From: Mycoplasmatota bacterium
GTDB lineage: Bacteria > Bacillota_I > Bacilli_A > Acholeplasmatales > Acholeplasmataceae
Assembly (NCBI GenBank): GCA_024650045.1
Contig: JANKMU010000001.1
Coordinates: 124,001-188,000, forward strand
Length of the DNA stretch: 64,000 bases
Direction: 5' to 3'
The notes under the pieces are model-generated. The model had not been told where the DNA came from, searched no databases, and worked only from the letters and a program-made list of their open reading frames with translations. This document shows, piece after piece, positions 1-9,417 of the stretch. Both the position numbers and the translations under genes were made by a program. Positions within the stretch are counted from its first letter, which is position 1. The number at the start of each line of letters is the position of its first letter.

Positions 1-3
1 TAT

Positions 4-16
4 TAACTCCTTTATT
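4..16 (-). promoter_or_regulatory. Ribosome binding site of a divergent gene lying outside the window
   Basis: On the minus strand the window begins with AATAAAGGAGTTAATA, a good Shine-Dalgarno sequence placed so that a start codon would fall just beyond base 1. This suggests a gene transcribed leftwards, away from tnaA. The gene itself is not visible. The first 200 bases otherwise contain only the tnaA control region. Confidence 0.4.
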
Positions 17-122
17 TTGCTTTAGTTAGTTATATTTTAACATGTTTTAGATGATAAAAACGTTAAAAAATCAGATAAAAGAAGATTATTCATGTAAAAG
101 AATAGAAAATTCAATAAAACAT

Positions 123-172
123 TAAAAGCGCTTACATTTGGGGTTTATTTTTTGTGACTTATTATGTATAAT
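123..172 (+). promoter_or_regulatory. tnaA promoter region with a cre-like (CcpA) site
   Basis: TAAAAGCGCTTACA at 123-136 differs from the cre consensus TGNAANCGNWNNCW only at the second base. A TATAAT hexamer lies at 167-172 with a weak TTTATT at 144-149 (17-base spacer). The cre-like site therefore sits just upstream of the -35 region, where CcpA could repress or activate. The gene starts 28 bases after the -10. No Trp-containing leader peptide of the tnaC kind is visible. Confidence 0.55.
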
Positions 173-200
173 AAGGGTATCAGACAAAAGGAGATAATAC

Positions 201-1586
201 ATGAAAAAAAAATATGTTGCAGAACCATATCGTATCAAGGTAGTAGAACCTATTCGTCAAACAACGAAGGCAGAACGGATTAAGATTCTAAAAAACGCTG
301 GGTATAACCCTTTTTCTTTGAGAAGTGAGGATGTCTATATTGATTTACTAACAGATTCAGGAACTAGCGCAATGAGCCAAGAACAGTGGTCAGCATTGAT
401 GATTGGTGATGAAGCTTATGCTGGTAGTAGAAGTTTTTATAGACTTGAAAGCGTTGTAAAAAATATTACAAACTATCAATATTTTATACCTGCACATCAA
501 GGTCGTGGGGCTGAACAGGTTTTTTTACCACAACTTGTGACCAAAAAGGGGATGTACTACATATCTAATATTCATTTTGATACGACAAGATCACATGTTG
601 AACTTGCAGGAGCAAGAGCAATTGATTGTGTGATTGATGATTGTTTTGATTTAAATACATATCATCCTTTTAAAGGTAATTTTTGTCTTAAAAAATTAGA
701 AAAAGTCATTCTTGAAAAAGGTAAAGAAAATATTGCAGGCATTATTATGACAATTACTAACAACTCAGCAGGTGGTCAACCAGTAAGTATGGAAAATATG
801 CGATTAGTCAGTCAAATGGCTAAAAAGTATGGTATTACGACGATTATTGATGGAGCACGATATGCTGAAAATGCTTTTTTCGTTAAAGAAAGAGAAGAAG
901 GATATCAAGATATGGATATTATTGATATCGCAAGAGAAGCATTTAGTTATGCAGATGCTTTATTAATGAGTGCTAAAAAAGATGGGCTCGTTAATATGGG
1001 AGGATTTATTGCGATAAAGAATAATGAAGATCTTTATAATAAATGTAGAACATATATTGTTCCTATGGAAGGCTTCCCAACTTATGGTGGTATGAATGGT
1101 AGAGATATGGATGCTCTTGCTGTAGGACTTATGGAAGCACTTGATGAGAATTACTTAAGACATCGAATAGATCAAGTTAGATATTTGGGAGATCGATTAA
1201 GAGAAGCTGGAGTACCTATACAATATCCTATTGGTGGGCATGCGGTTTTTGTTGACTGCAAATCAGTTGCACCACATATTCCATATGATCAATTTCCAGC
1301 ACAAAGCGTGACCAATGCAATTTATATTGAAGCAGGTGTGAGAGCGGTAGAGATAGGATCTTTGTTATTAGGTAGAGACCCAGATACGCACGAGAATTTA
1401 CAAAGTGAAATGGAGTTAATGAGATTAACGATTCCAAGAAGAGTATATACATATAGACACCTAGATGTTGTTGCAGATGCTGTTATTCATGTCTATGAAC
1501 ATAGAAACGAACTCAAAGGTTTAGCGTTTGTTTATGAACCTCCAATTCTTAGACATTTTACTGCTGTTTTCAAACCAATCGATTAA
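201..1586 (+). CDS. tnaA: Tryptophanase (L-tryptophan indole-lyase)
   Basis: This PLP enzyme splits L-tryptophan into indole, pyruvate and ammonia. At 461 aa it matches the tryptophanase/tyrosine phenol-lyase family. The PLP-binding lysine lies in MSAKKDG (Lys260). Two positions separate the sister enzymes. The residue that is Arg381 in tyrosine phenol-lyase is Ile385 here (AVEIGSLLLG), and the C-terminal LRHFTA carries the tryptophanase histidine (His452) where the lyase has Phe. Both favour tryptophanase, although parts of the body (GDRLREAGVP, GRDMDALAVG) read more like tyrosine phenol-lyase. It is the first gene of a tightly spaced run leading into buk, ptb and hut, with RBS AAAGGAG. The pyruvate can feed the PDH complex encoded later in the window. 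Confidence 0.9.
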   Translation: MKKKYVAEPYRIKVVEPIRQTTKAERIKILKNAGYNPFSLRSEDVYIDLLTDSGTSAMSQEQWSALMIGDEAYAGSRSFYRLESVVKNITNYQYFIPAHQGRGAEQVFLPQLVTKKGMYYISNIHFDTTRSHVELAGARAIDCVIDDCFDLNTYHPFKGNFCLKKLEKVILEKGKENIAGIIMTITNNSAGGQPVSMENMRLVSQMAKKYGITTIIDGARYAENAFFVKEREEGYQDMDIIDIAREAFSYADALLMSAKKDGLVNMGGFIAIKNNEDLYNKCRTYIVPMEGFPTYGGMNGRDMDALAVGLMEALDENYLRHRIDQVRYLGDRLREAGVPIQYPIGGHAVFVDCKSVAPHIPYDQFPAQSVTNAIYIEAGVRAVEIGSLLLGRDPDTHENLQSEMELMRLTIPRRVYTYRHLDVVADAVIHVYEHRNELKGLAFVYEPPILRHFTAVFKPID

Positions 1587-1607
1587 ACAAAAAAAGGAGA
1601 TTACTTT

Positions 1608-2678
1608 ATGCCATTTAAAATATTAGCAATTAACCCAGGATCAACAAGTACAAAATTAGCAATTTTTGAAGATGAAAAAAGTGTTTATAGCACTAATATT
1701 AAACACGATTCTAAGGAAATACTAAAGTTTGAACATATTATCGACCAATATGATTTTAGAATGGATGCGATAACAGAATTTTTAGAAAAAGAAAACATTG
1801 ACATATCATCACTAGATGCTGTAGTAGGTAGAGGTGGTATGTTAAAACCTATTCCAGGTGGAACATATTACGTTAACGATGCAATGATTGACTATATTAA
1901 AAAAGCACCGAGAGGTGAACATGCATCAAATTTAGGATGTATTATCGCTCATCATATTGCAAGTAAATATGGTATCCCAAGTTTTATCGTAGATCCTGTA
2001 GCAGTTGATGAAATGGAAGATATTGCTCGTTATACTGGAATGCCAGAAATAAAAAGAGACAGCCTATTCCATGCATTAAATCAAAAAGCTGTTGCCCTTA
2101 AGGCAGCTAAAGATTTAGAGAAGCCATATAAGGAATTAAATTTAATCATTGCTCACTTAGGCGGTGGTATAAGCGTTGGTGTTCATAAAAAGGGTAAAGT
2201 TGTTGATGTAAATAATGCACTTGATGGTGATGGTCCTATGTCACCAGAACGCAGTGGTAGTGTTCCAATGGGGCCATTATATAAAATGATTTTTTCTGGA
2301 AAATACACATTGAAAGAAATTAAAAGAAAAAATTATGGACAAGGCGGTTTAGTCGCATACCTTGGAACAAATGATGGTCGTGAAATTCATGATAGAATCA
2401 TTAACGGTGATGAAAAAGCTAAGTTTATTTTTGAAGTTATGTGTTATCAAATAGCAAAAGAAATTGGAAGTTGTAGCACAGTGTTAAAAGGAGAAATAGA
2501 TGCAATCATATTAACTGGTGGATTAGCATATGATGAGATTGCAGTTAAGGAAATCACTGATCGAGTTAAATTTATTGCACCAATTCTTATTTATCCTGGT
2601 GAAGATGAAATGGAAGCATTAGCATTTGGTGCACTTCGCGTTTTAAAAGGTGAAGATGTAGCACAAGAATATAAATAG
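1608..2678 (+). CDS. buk: Butyrate kinase
   Basis: This cytoplasmic acetokinase-family enzyme transfers phosphate from butyryl phosphate to ADP, giving butyrate and ATP. The N-terminal phosphate-binding motif INPGSTSTK (about residues 8-16), the LGGGISV loop and the late ILTGGLAYD motif are typical. The length (356 aa) is the family norm. It starts 21 bases after tnaA with a good RBS (AAAAGGAG) and is followed 12 bases later by ptb, the partner that makes its substrate. Together they turn butyryl-CoA from lysine fermentation into ATP. Use on branched or other short acyl phosphates is possible. Confidence 0.93.
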   Translation: MPFKILAINPGSTSTKLAIFEDEKSVYSTNIKHDSKEILKFEHIIDQYDFRMDAITEFLEKENIDISSLDAVVGRGGMLKPIPGGTYYVNDAMIDYIKKAPRGEHASNLGCIIAHHIASKYGIPSFIVDPVAVDEMEDIARYTGMPEIKRDSLFHALNQKAVALKAAKDLEKPYKELNLIIAHLGGGISVGVHKKGKVVDVNNALDGDGPMSPERSGSVPMGPLYKMIFSGKYTLKEIKRKNYGQGGLVAYLGTNDGREIHDRIINGDEKAKFIFEVMCYQIAKEIGSCSTVLKGEIDAIILTGGLAYDEIAVKEITDRVKFIAPILIYPGEDEMEALAFGALRVLKGEDVAQEYK

Positions 2679-2690
2679 GTAGGTAGAAAA

Positions 2691-3596
2691 ATGATTAAAT
2701 CAATGCAGGATATTGTCAAAAAAGCGCAATTATTAGAACCCAAAAAAATTGCTGTTGCAGCAGCAAACGATTATCATGTTTTAGAAGCTGTTAATATGGC
2801 CAAAGAAGCTAAACTTGTTGACCCAATATTATTAGGCGATAAAAAAGAAATCGAAAAAATGCTTAAAGATTTGAAAATATATCAAAATGACTTTGAGATT
2901 ATCGATATACCAGATCCAGCTATAGCATCACAAGAAGCAGTTAAACTTGTCAGTAGTGGAAAAGCAGATATCTTGATGAAGGGTTTTGTAGATTCCTCAA
3001 TAATCTTACGAGCTGCACTAGATAGAGATTATGGCCTTAGAACACCCAATCGATTATCACATGTGAGTGTTATGGAAATTCCTAGTTATCATAAGATACT
3101 CTTGATGAGTGATGGTGCAATGAATATTGATCCTGATGTTGATGTGAAACAAGAAATCATTGAAAATGGTGTTATTATTGCCCATGCTATGGGGATCAAA
3201 CATCCATTAGTAGGATGTATAGCTGCTGTGGAAAAAGTGAATCCAAAAATGCAAGCAACACTTGATGCTCAAGAACTTATCATAAGAAATCAAAATGATC
3301 GAATCAAAGGTTGCACGATTGGTGGACCTTTTGGAATGGATAATGCTATCAATAAAGAAGCAGCTCAAATTAAAGATATAGCTGATCCAATGGCAGGTAA
3401 TGTAGATTTTCTATTGATGCCTCAAATTGAATCCGGTAACATCTTTTATAAAAGTATGATGTTCTTAGGGAATGCAAAAAGTGCAAGTATAATCGCTGGA
3501 GCTAAGAAACCAATTGTATTAACTAGTAGAGCTGATTCAATGGAATCAAAGTTTTATTCAATCGCTTTAGCAGCTTTAGTTGCTGATACATTATAA
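2691..3596 (+). CDS. ptb: Phosphate butyryltransferase
   Basis: This enzyme exchanges CoA for phosphate on butyryl-CoA, giving butyryl phosphate for Buk. The 301-residue length and the PTA_PTB-family features are visible (KGFVDSSIILRA near 100, VAGCIAAVEKVN-like region as LVGCIAAVEKVNPKM, and GNAKSAS/IIAGAKKPIVLTSRADS near the C-terminus). It lies between buk and hutH, 44 bases before hutH with no terminator in between, so tnaA-buk-ptb and the hut genes may share one transcript. It is distinguished from phosphate acetyltransferase mainly by pairing with buk. Confidence 0.92.
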   Translation: MIKSMQDIVKKAQLLEPKKIAVAAANDYHVLEAVNMAKEAKLVDPILLGDKKEIEKMLKDLKIYQNDFEIIDIPDPAIASQEAVKLVSSGKADILMKGFVDSSIILRAALDRDYGLRTPNRLSHVSVMEIPSYHKILLMSDGAMNIDPDVDVKQEIIENGVIIAHAMGIKHPLVGCIAAVEKVNPKMQATLDAQELIIRNQNDRIKGCTIGGPFGMDNAINKEAAQIKDIADPMAGNVDFLLMPQIESGNIFYKSMMFLGNAKSASIIAGAKKPIVLTSRADSMESKFYSIALAALVADTL

Positions 3597-3640
3597 AATC
3601 TGATTTTTAGACTGTCAAGAAGAGTAAATGAGGTGGAGTC

Positions 3641-5158
3641 ATGATTCAATTAGATGGGAATACATTAACGCTAAAAGATTTAGTACAAATTGCTAGATAT
3701 CATGAAAAGGTGTCCATAGACGAAAAAAGTAAGAAACTAATTCAAAAAGCTAGTCTTTTTGTTGAAGATGTTGTTAAGCATGATCAAGCCGTTTATGGTA
3801 TTAATACAGGATTCGGACATTTAGCACATGTAAAGATTAATAAAGATCAAGTTGAAGAATTGCAAATCAACCTCCTCAAGAGTCATGCTTGTGGTGTAGG
3901 AGAACCTTTATCTATAGAGGTTGTTCGTGCAATGATGGCTCTAAGAATTAATGCACTTATCAAAGGATATAGTGGAATAACGCTAGACACCATACTCAAA
4001 CTCACAGAATATTTAAATGAAAATATGATACCAGTTGTGTTTGAAAAGGGTAGCCTTGGAGCAAGTGGAGACTTAGCTTTACTATCTCATATGAGTCTAC
4101 CTCTTGTTGGTTTAGGAGAAGTGTTTTATCAAAACGAACGTTTAGACACAATGAAGGCATTAGAAAAAGCGAATATTAAACCTTTACCAAAATTAAAAGC
4201 AAAAGAAGGTTTGAGTTTAATTAATGGTACTCAAGGTATGAGTGCGATTGGTGGATTAGTCTTATATGATGCTATGAATTTATTAAAAATAGCGAATCTA
4301 TCGCTTTCTTTATCAATGGAAGCTTTAGGTGGAGTTTTAGATGCTTATCATCCAACTATACATCAAATTCGAAATCAAAACGGACAAATAGATGTTGCTA
4401 AAGAGGTGCTTCAAAATTTAAAAGGTAGCAAACATGTTACCAAACAAAATGAGATGCGCGTTCAAGATGCCTATAGTTTACGGTGTGCACCTCAAGTTCA
4501 TGGTGCATCTTTGGATGCATTTCGTCATATTTTAGATATTGTTGAAAGAGAAATGAATGCCGTTACAGATAATCCTATTTTATTACTAGATGAAAACAAG
4601 GCTGTAAGTGCTGGAAACTTTCATGGACAACCCCTTGCATTAGCATTTGATTATATGGCTATCGCTCTTTCTGAACTTGCTAATATTAGTGAAAGACGTA
4701 TTGAACGTATGGTAAATCCACACCTTTCATGCGGACTTCCACCGTTTTTAGCTAAACATTCAGGTTTAAACTCAGGATTTATGATCGTCCAATATACAGC
4801 TGCATCACTAGTTAGTGAAAACAAAGTGCTTTCTCATCCTGCATCTGTAGATTCAATACCTTCATCAGCAAATCAAGAAGATCATGTATCTATGGGTGCT
4901 ATATCAGCTAGAAAAGCTAAATCAATTTTAGAAAACACAAGAAAAGTTATTGCAATTGAATTGTTAACTGCAGCACAAGCCTTAGGGTTTAGAGAACAAA
5001 AAAAATTAGGAATTAAAACAGAAAAAGCATATCAGTTCATCCGTAACTTTATACCATTTATTGAGCATGATGAACCTTTATATCCATATATGCACCAAAT
5101 TGAGAAAATCATTAGTGATGAGTCTTTTATTCATACCATTTTTGAGGGGACTGATTAA
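3641..5158 (+). CDS. hutH: Histidine ammonia-lyase
   Basis: It removes ammonia from L-histidine to give urocanate, the first step of histidine use. The Ala-Ser-Gly triad that cyclises into the MIO cofactor lies in GASGDLALLSH at residues 141-143. The family motif YGINTGFG is near residue 48. Length 505 aa is normal. The RBS GAGGTGGAG precedes the ATG. The reading frame ends directly before the TTG start of hutU, so the two genes are translationally close. Confidence 0.95.
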   Translation: MIQLDGNTLTLKDLVQIARYHEKVSIDEKSKKLIQKASLFVEDVVKHDQAVYGINTGFGHLAHVKINKDQVEELQINLLKSHACGVGEPLSIEVVRAMMALRINALIKGYSGITLDTILKLTEYLNENMIPVVFEKGSLGASGDLALLSHMSLPLVGLGEVFYQNERLDTMKALEKANIKPLPKLKAKEGLSLINGTQGMSAIGGLVLYDAMNLLKIANLSLSLSMEALGGVLDAYHPTIHQIRNQNGQIDVAKEVLQNLKGSKHVTKQNEMRVQDAYSLRCAPQVHGASLDAFRHILDIVEREMNAVTDNPILLLDENKAVSAGNFHGQPLALAFDYMAIALSELANISERRIERMVNPHLSCGLPPFLAKHSGLNSGFMIVQYTAASLVSENKVLSHPASVDSIPSSANQEDHVSMGAISARKAKSILENTRKVIAIELLTAAQALGFREQKKLGIKTEKAYQFIRNFIPFIEHDEPLYPYMHQIEKIISDESFIHTIFEGTD

Positions 5159-5159
5159 T

Positions 5160-7187
5160 TTGAATAAAACCAACGAAATCAATTTAAAAACGATCTTTAA
5201 TAAACTTCCCAAATATCCACAATTTAACCAATCAATACGAAGAGCACCAAAAAGAGAGTTAACTTTAACTGAAGATGAAATCGTATTAGCAGTTAAAAAT
5301 GCATTAAGATACGTGCCTAAAGAATGGCATGATGTTTTGTCTTTAGAATTCACGGAAGAGTTAATGACAAAAGGAAGAATTTACGGGTATCGATTTAGAC
5401 CAGAGGGAAGAATCTATGGTAAATCAATTGATGAGTATCAAGCAAATACACTAGAAGGAAAAGCATTTCAAGTTATGATTGATAACAACCTTGATTTTGA
5501 AGTTGCTCTTTATCCATATGAATTAGTTACTTATGGTGAAACAGGACAAGTCTTTCAGAACTGGATGCAATACCATTTAATAAAAAAATATTTAGAAATC
5601 ATGAATGATTCACAAACATTAGTTATTTTATCAGGTCATCCCTTAGGATTATATTTATCAAATCCTAACGCACCAAGAGTTATAATTACTAATGGATTAA
5701 TGATTGGGGCAAACGATAATCTAGAATCATTTAATCGTGTAGCAGCATTAGGTGTTGCTAATTATGGACAGATGACTGCAGGTGGTTGGATGTATATTGG
5801 ACCACAAGGTATTGTTCACGGGACTTACTCCACATTACTAAACGCTGGAAGAATCAAATTAGGCATTGATGAGAAAGATAATTTAAAAGGCAAACTGTTT
5901 GTATCATCAGGATTAGGGGGTATGAGCGGTGCTCAAGGTAAAGCAACAACCATCGCTGGTGGTGTCGGTATTATTGCTGAAGTTGATGCTTCACGTATTT
6001 CAACAAGGTTTAAACAAGGATGGATTGATAAAGTTGCGAAATCGCCTGGTGATGCTTTTTCACATGCACAAGAATCAATAGAGAAAGGTGAACCATGCGC
6101 GATTGCATTCTATGGTAATATCGTAGATTTACTTGAGTATGCGATTGATAAAAACATTCACATTGATTTACTAAGTGATCAAACAAGTTGTCATGCAGTC
6201 TATGATGGAGGTTACTGTCCTCAAGGCATTACCTTTGATGAAAGAACAGAATTGTTGAACAAAGATAAGCACCAATTTATTAAACGCGTCAATCAAAGTT
6301 TAATCCATCATATCAATGCTATTCAGAAATTAGTTGATCAAGGTACATATTTCTTTGATTATGGTAATAGCTTTCTAAAAGCTGTTTATGATGCTGGTGT
6401 AAAACATGTATGCAAAAATAAAGAAAATGACTTAGACGGATTTATTTATCCATCTTATGTTGAAGATATTATGGGACCTGTCTTATTTGATTATGGTTAT
6501 GGACCTTTCCGATGGGTATGTCTTTCAGGAAAAGAAAGTGACCTTGATAAAACTGATCAAGCAGCAATGGAAATGATTGATCAAAACAGAAGATTTCAAG
6601 ACCTAGATAATTATTACTGGATTAAAAATGCTAAAAAGAACAATTTAGTCGTAGGGACACAAGCTAGAATTTTATATCAAGATGCTTATGGTAGACTAAA
6701 GATAGCATTAAAATTTAATGAAATGGTTAGAAATAAAGAAATAGGACCAATCATGCTTGGTAGAGATCACCACGATACAGGTGGAACAGATAGCCCATTT
6801 AGAGAAACCTCTAATATTAAAGATGGATCAAATATTATGGCAGATATGGCAACGCATGTTGCTATGGGGAATGCTTCAAGAGGGATGAGTTTAGTAGCGC
6901 TTCACAATGGTGGAGGTGTTGGTATAGGTAAAGCCATCAATGGTGGCTATGGAATGGTTTTAGATGGATCACCAAGAGTTGATGATATTTTAAAACAAGC
7001 TATGCTATACGATGTTATGGCTGGAGTATCTAGAAGATCTTGGGCAAGAAATGAGCATGCAATTGAAACATCAATGCTGTATAATGAACTAGACAATAAT
7101 TCAATGATTACTATTCCAGTAGTTGCTGATGACCAAATGATAAAGGATAGTATTTTGAAATATAAAAACAAGGAGGTTAAGTCATGA
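5160..7187 (+). CDS. hutU: Urocanate hydratase (urocanase), long form
   Basis: It hydrates urocanate to imidazolonepropionate using tightly bound NAD. The ORF track starts at 5061 inside hutH. I place the start at TTG 5160 (LNKTNEIN), one base after the hutH stop and about ten bases after GAGGGG, giving 675 aa. That matches the long urocanases of streptococcal type (about 676 aa) and not the roughly 550-aa form of Bacillus. The glycine-rich NAD loop SSGLGGMSGAQGKA and the DQTSCHAVYDGGY segment are visible. The stop overlaps the ftcD start (ATGA). Confidence 0.93.
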   Translation: MNKTNEINLKTIFNKLPKYPQFNQSIRRAPKRELTLTEDEIVLAVKNALRYVPKEWHDVLSLEFTEELMTKGRIYGYRFRPEGRIYGKSIDEYQANTLEGKAFQVMIDNNLDFEVALYPYELVTYGETGQVFQNWMQYHLIKKYLEIMNDSQTLVILSGHPLGLYLSNPNAPRVIITNGLMIGANDNLESFNRVAALGVANYGQMTAGGWMYIGPQGIVHGTYSTLLNAGRIKLGIDEKDNLKGKLFVSSGLGGMSGAQGKATTIAGGVGIIAEVDASRISTRFKQGWIDKVAKSPGDAFSHAQESIEKGEPCAIAFYGNIVDLLEYAIDKNIHIDLLSDQTSCHAVYDGGYCPQGITFDERTELLNKDKHQFIKRVNQSLIHHINAIQKLVDQGTYFFDYGNSFLKAVYDAGVKHVCKNKENDLDGFIYPSYVEDIMGPVLFDYGYGPFRWVCLSGKESDLDKTDQAAMEMIDQNRRFQDLDNYYWIKNAKKNNLVVGTQARILYQDAYGRLKIALKFNEMVRNKEIGPIMLGRDHHDTGGTDSPFRETSNIKDGSNIMADMATHVAMGNASRGMSLVALHNGGGVGIGKAINGGYGMVLDGSPRVDDILKQAMLYDVMAGVSRRSWARNEHAIETSMLYNELDNNSMITIPVVADDQMIKDSILKYKNKEVKS

Positions 7188-8146
7188 GTAAAATTGTTCA
7201 ATGCGTACCTAATATATCAGAAGGTAGAGATTTAGCAAAAATTGAATACATTACTGAACCACTTAAAAATAAAGAAGGATTTAAATGTATAAGCGTTGAG
7301 CCTGATAAGGATTATAATAGAAGTGTCATCACTTTATTAGGAGATCCTGAAAAAATGATTGATGCTTTAGTAGAGTTTTACGGTAGGGCATTAGAAAAAA
7401 TTGATATGAACAAGCAAAAAGGTGAGCATCCTAGAATGGGAGCTGTTGATGTATGTCCTTTTATTCCTATTTCAGAAATAAAAAATGAAGCATGTGTAGA
7501 ATATGCAAAAACACTTGCTAAAAAAGTATCTGTTACCCACGATATTCCAGTATTTTTATATGCCTTAGCTGCACAAGAGGAATCTAGAATACAGTTACCT
7601 CATATTCGTAAAGGTGAATTTGAGGGTATGAAAGAGAAGTTACAAGATCCATTTTGGAAACCTGATTATGGTAAAGCAGAGGTTCATCCAACATTTGGCG
7701 TGACTGCAATTGGTGCAAGAATTCCATTAATAGCATATAATATTGATTTATCAACTGATAATGAAAAAACTGCTCGTGCAATCGCAAGAGCAATTAGACA
7801 GTCCTCAGGTGGATTTCAATACGTACAAGCAGGACCAGCTTATTTAGAAGAAAGAAAACATACACAAGTAACAATGAATATATTAGATTATAAGAAAAAT
7901 CCTATCTATAGAATTTTTGAAACTGTTAAAATGGAATGTAGAAGATATCATATAGAAGTTACAGGTTCAGAAGTCGTTGGACTTATTCCTATGGATACAC
8001 TTATAGATACAATTAAGTATTATCAGTCAGTCAATCAAATTGATTTTGATAAAAACATGTCTTTTGATGAAGTTGTTAAATATGCACAAAAATATATAGG
8101 GTTAAGGGATTTTGATGTATTAAAAATTATTGAAGCGAATTTATAA
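7184..8146 (+). CDS. ftcD: Glutamate formiminotransferase
   Basis: It transfers the formimino group of N-formiminoglutamate to tetrahydrofolate, yielding glutamate. The 320-residue protein corresponds to the N-terminal transferase part of mammalian FTCD (motifs VPNISEGRD at the start, HPRMGAVDVCPF, and FGVTAIGARIPLIAYN). It is a separate protein from the cyclodeaminase, which is fchA, two genes on. The RBS AAGGAGG is strong and the start overlaps the hutU stop. The absence of hutG/hutF fits this folate-dependent route. Confidence 0.93.
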   Translation: MSKIVQCVPNISEGRDLAKIEYITEPLKNKEGFKCISVEPDKDYNRSVITLLGDPEKMIDALVEFYGRALEKIDMNKQKGEHPRMGAVDVCPFIPISEIKNEACVEYAKTLAKKVSVTHDIPVFLYALAAQEESRIQLPHIRKGEFEGMKEKLQDPFWKPDYGKAEVHPTFGVTAIGARIPLIAYNIDLSTDNEKTARAIARAIRQSSGGFQYVQAGPAYLEERKHTQVTMNILDYKKNPIYRIFETVKMECRRYHIEVTGSEVVGLIPMDTLIDTIKYYQSVNQIDFDKNMSFDEVVKYAQKYIGLRDFDVLKIIEANL

Positions 8147-8158
8147 GGGGGAATTTAA

Positions 8159-9415
8159 ATGTCCGCAGATTTGATTGTTACAAATATTAGCACCATTTAT
8201 ACACCATACAAAAAACCGCCAGTTCACGGTCGTGACATGATGTCTATTCATGAATTCCATCATGCTTATTTGGCAATAAAAGATGGAATGATAATTGCTA
8301 TTGGATCTGGAGACTACCAAAAATATATAGGTTCGAATACAATTATCCACGATGCGGATCAAAAAATTATGATTCCAGGACTTGTTGATTCCCATACTCA
8401 TTTAGTACATGGTGGATCAAGAGAATCGGAATATAAAAGACTTATTGCTGGAACGCCATACTTACAAATACTTTCCGAGGGTGGAGGTATTTTAGGTACT
8501 GTTGAGATGACAAGAAAAGCAACCTTTAGTGATTTATTTAAAAAAGCTAAGAAATCATTAGATGAAATGATGCTTTACGGCGTAACAACCATTGAGTCAA
8601 AAAGTGGATATGGTTTAAATCTTGATGATGAAATAAAACAACTTAAAGTGAATAAAAAATTAAATCAAGAACACCCAATACATATTGTATCAACTTATAT
8701 GGGTGCTCATGCAATACCAAAAGAGTTTAAAGATGACAAAGATTTATATATTGATCAATTGCTTTTAGATATGGAAGTCATTAGAACAGAAGGACTTGCT
8801 GAAGCTGTCGATGTTTTCTGTGAAAACGGAGTGTTCTCAATTAAAGACACTAAAAGGATTTTAAATCATGCAAAAGAAATTGGGTTTAAAATCAAACTAC
8901 ATGCTGATGAAATTCATCCATTAGGTGGTGCTGGTTTAGGTGTAGAACTTGGTGCAACCAGTGTTGATCATTTAATGGCTATATCTGATGAAGATATTCA
9001 TAAACTAGCCGATAGTAACACAATAGCTAATTTATTACCTGGGACTTCGTTTTATCTTAGGAAAAAATATGCAAATGCAAGAAAAATGATTGATCAAGGT
9101 GTTGCTGTTGCAATATCAGGAGATTATAATCCTGGAAGTTGTCCAACAGAAAATTTCCAATTCATTATGCAACTTGCATCAAATCAACTTCAAATGATGC
9201 CAGAAGAGGTTTTAAATGCGGTAACAATTAATCCAGCATATCATTTAGGACTACATCAAGAAAAGGGATCTCTTGAAGTTGGCAAATCAGCGGATTTTGT
9301 TATTTTAGATGCACCTAATCTTACCTATGTTTTATACCATTATGGCATTAATCATACCAAAGATGTATATATCAAAGGAAAGCCAGTCGTGCTTAATCGA
9401 CGGATTGTGAGGTAA
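8159..9415 (+). CDS. hutI: Imidazolonepropionase
   Basis: This metal-dependent amidohydrolase opens the ring of imidazolonepropionate to formiminoglutamate. The zinc-binding VDSHTHLVHGG motif is near residue 79. LHADEIHPLGG and SGDYNPGSCPTENFQF are also family signatures. Length 418 aa is normal. It starts 12 bases after ftcD with RBS AAGGGGG and ends two bases before fchA. The gene order hutU-ftcD-hutI-fchA completes conversion of histidine to glutamate. Confidence 0.95.
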   Translation: MSADLIVTNISTIYTPYKKPPVHGRDMMSIHEFHHAYLAIKDGMIIAIGSGDYQKYIGSNTIIHDADQKIMIPGLVDSHTHLVHGGSRESEYKRLIAGTPYLQILSEGGGILGTVEMTRKATFSDLFKKAKKSLDEMMLYGVTTIESKSGYGLNLDDEIKQLKVNKKLNQEHPIHIVSTYMGAHAIPKEFKDDKDLYIDQLLLDMEVIRTEGLAEAVDVFCENGVFSIKDTKRILNHAKEIGFKIKLHADEIHPLGGAGLGVELGATSVDHLMAISDEDIHKLADSNTIANLLPGTSFYLRKKYANARKMIDQGVAVAISGDYNPGSCPTENFQFIMQLASNQLQMMPEEVLNAVTINPAYHLGLHQEKGSLEVGKSADFVILDAPNLTYVLYHYGINHTKDVYIKGKPVVLNRRIVR

Positions 9416-9417
9416 AT

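Noticed and set aside
1-200. tnaC-like leader peptide in front of tnaA
   Set aside because: No short ORF with a Trp codon lies between the -10 and the tnaA RBS, and the leader is only about 28 bases long.
201-1586. Tyrosine phenol-lyase as identity of the first gene
   Set aside because: The Arg381-equivalent is Ile385, and the C-terminal LRHF has the tryptophanase histidine.
5061-5159. N-terminal extension of urocanase inside hutH
   Set aside because: The extension reads the end of hutH in another frame. The TTG at 5160 with GAGGGG upstream gives the usual family length.
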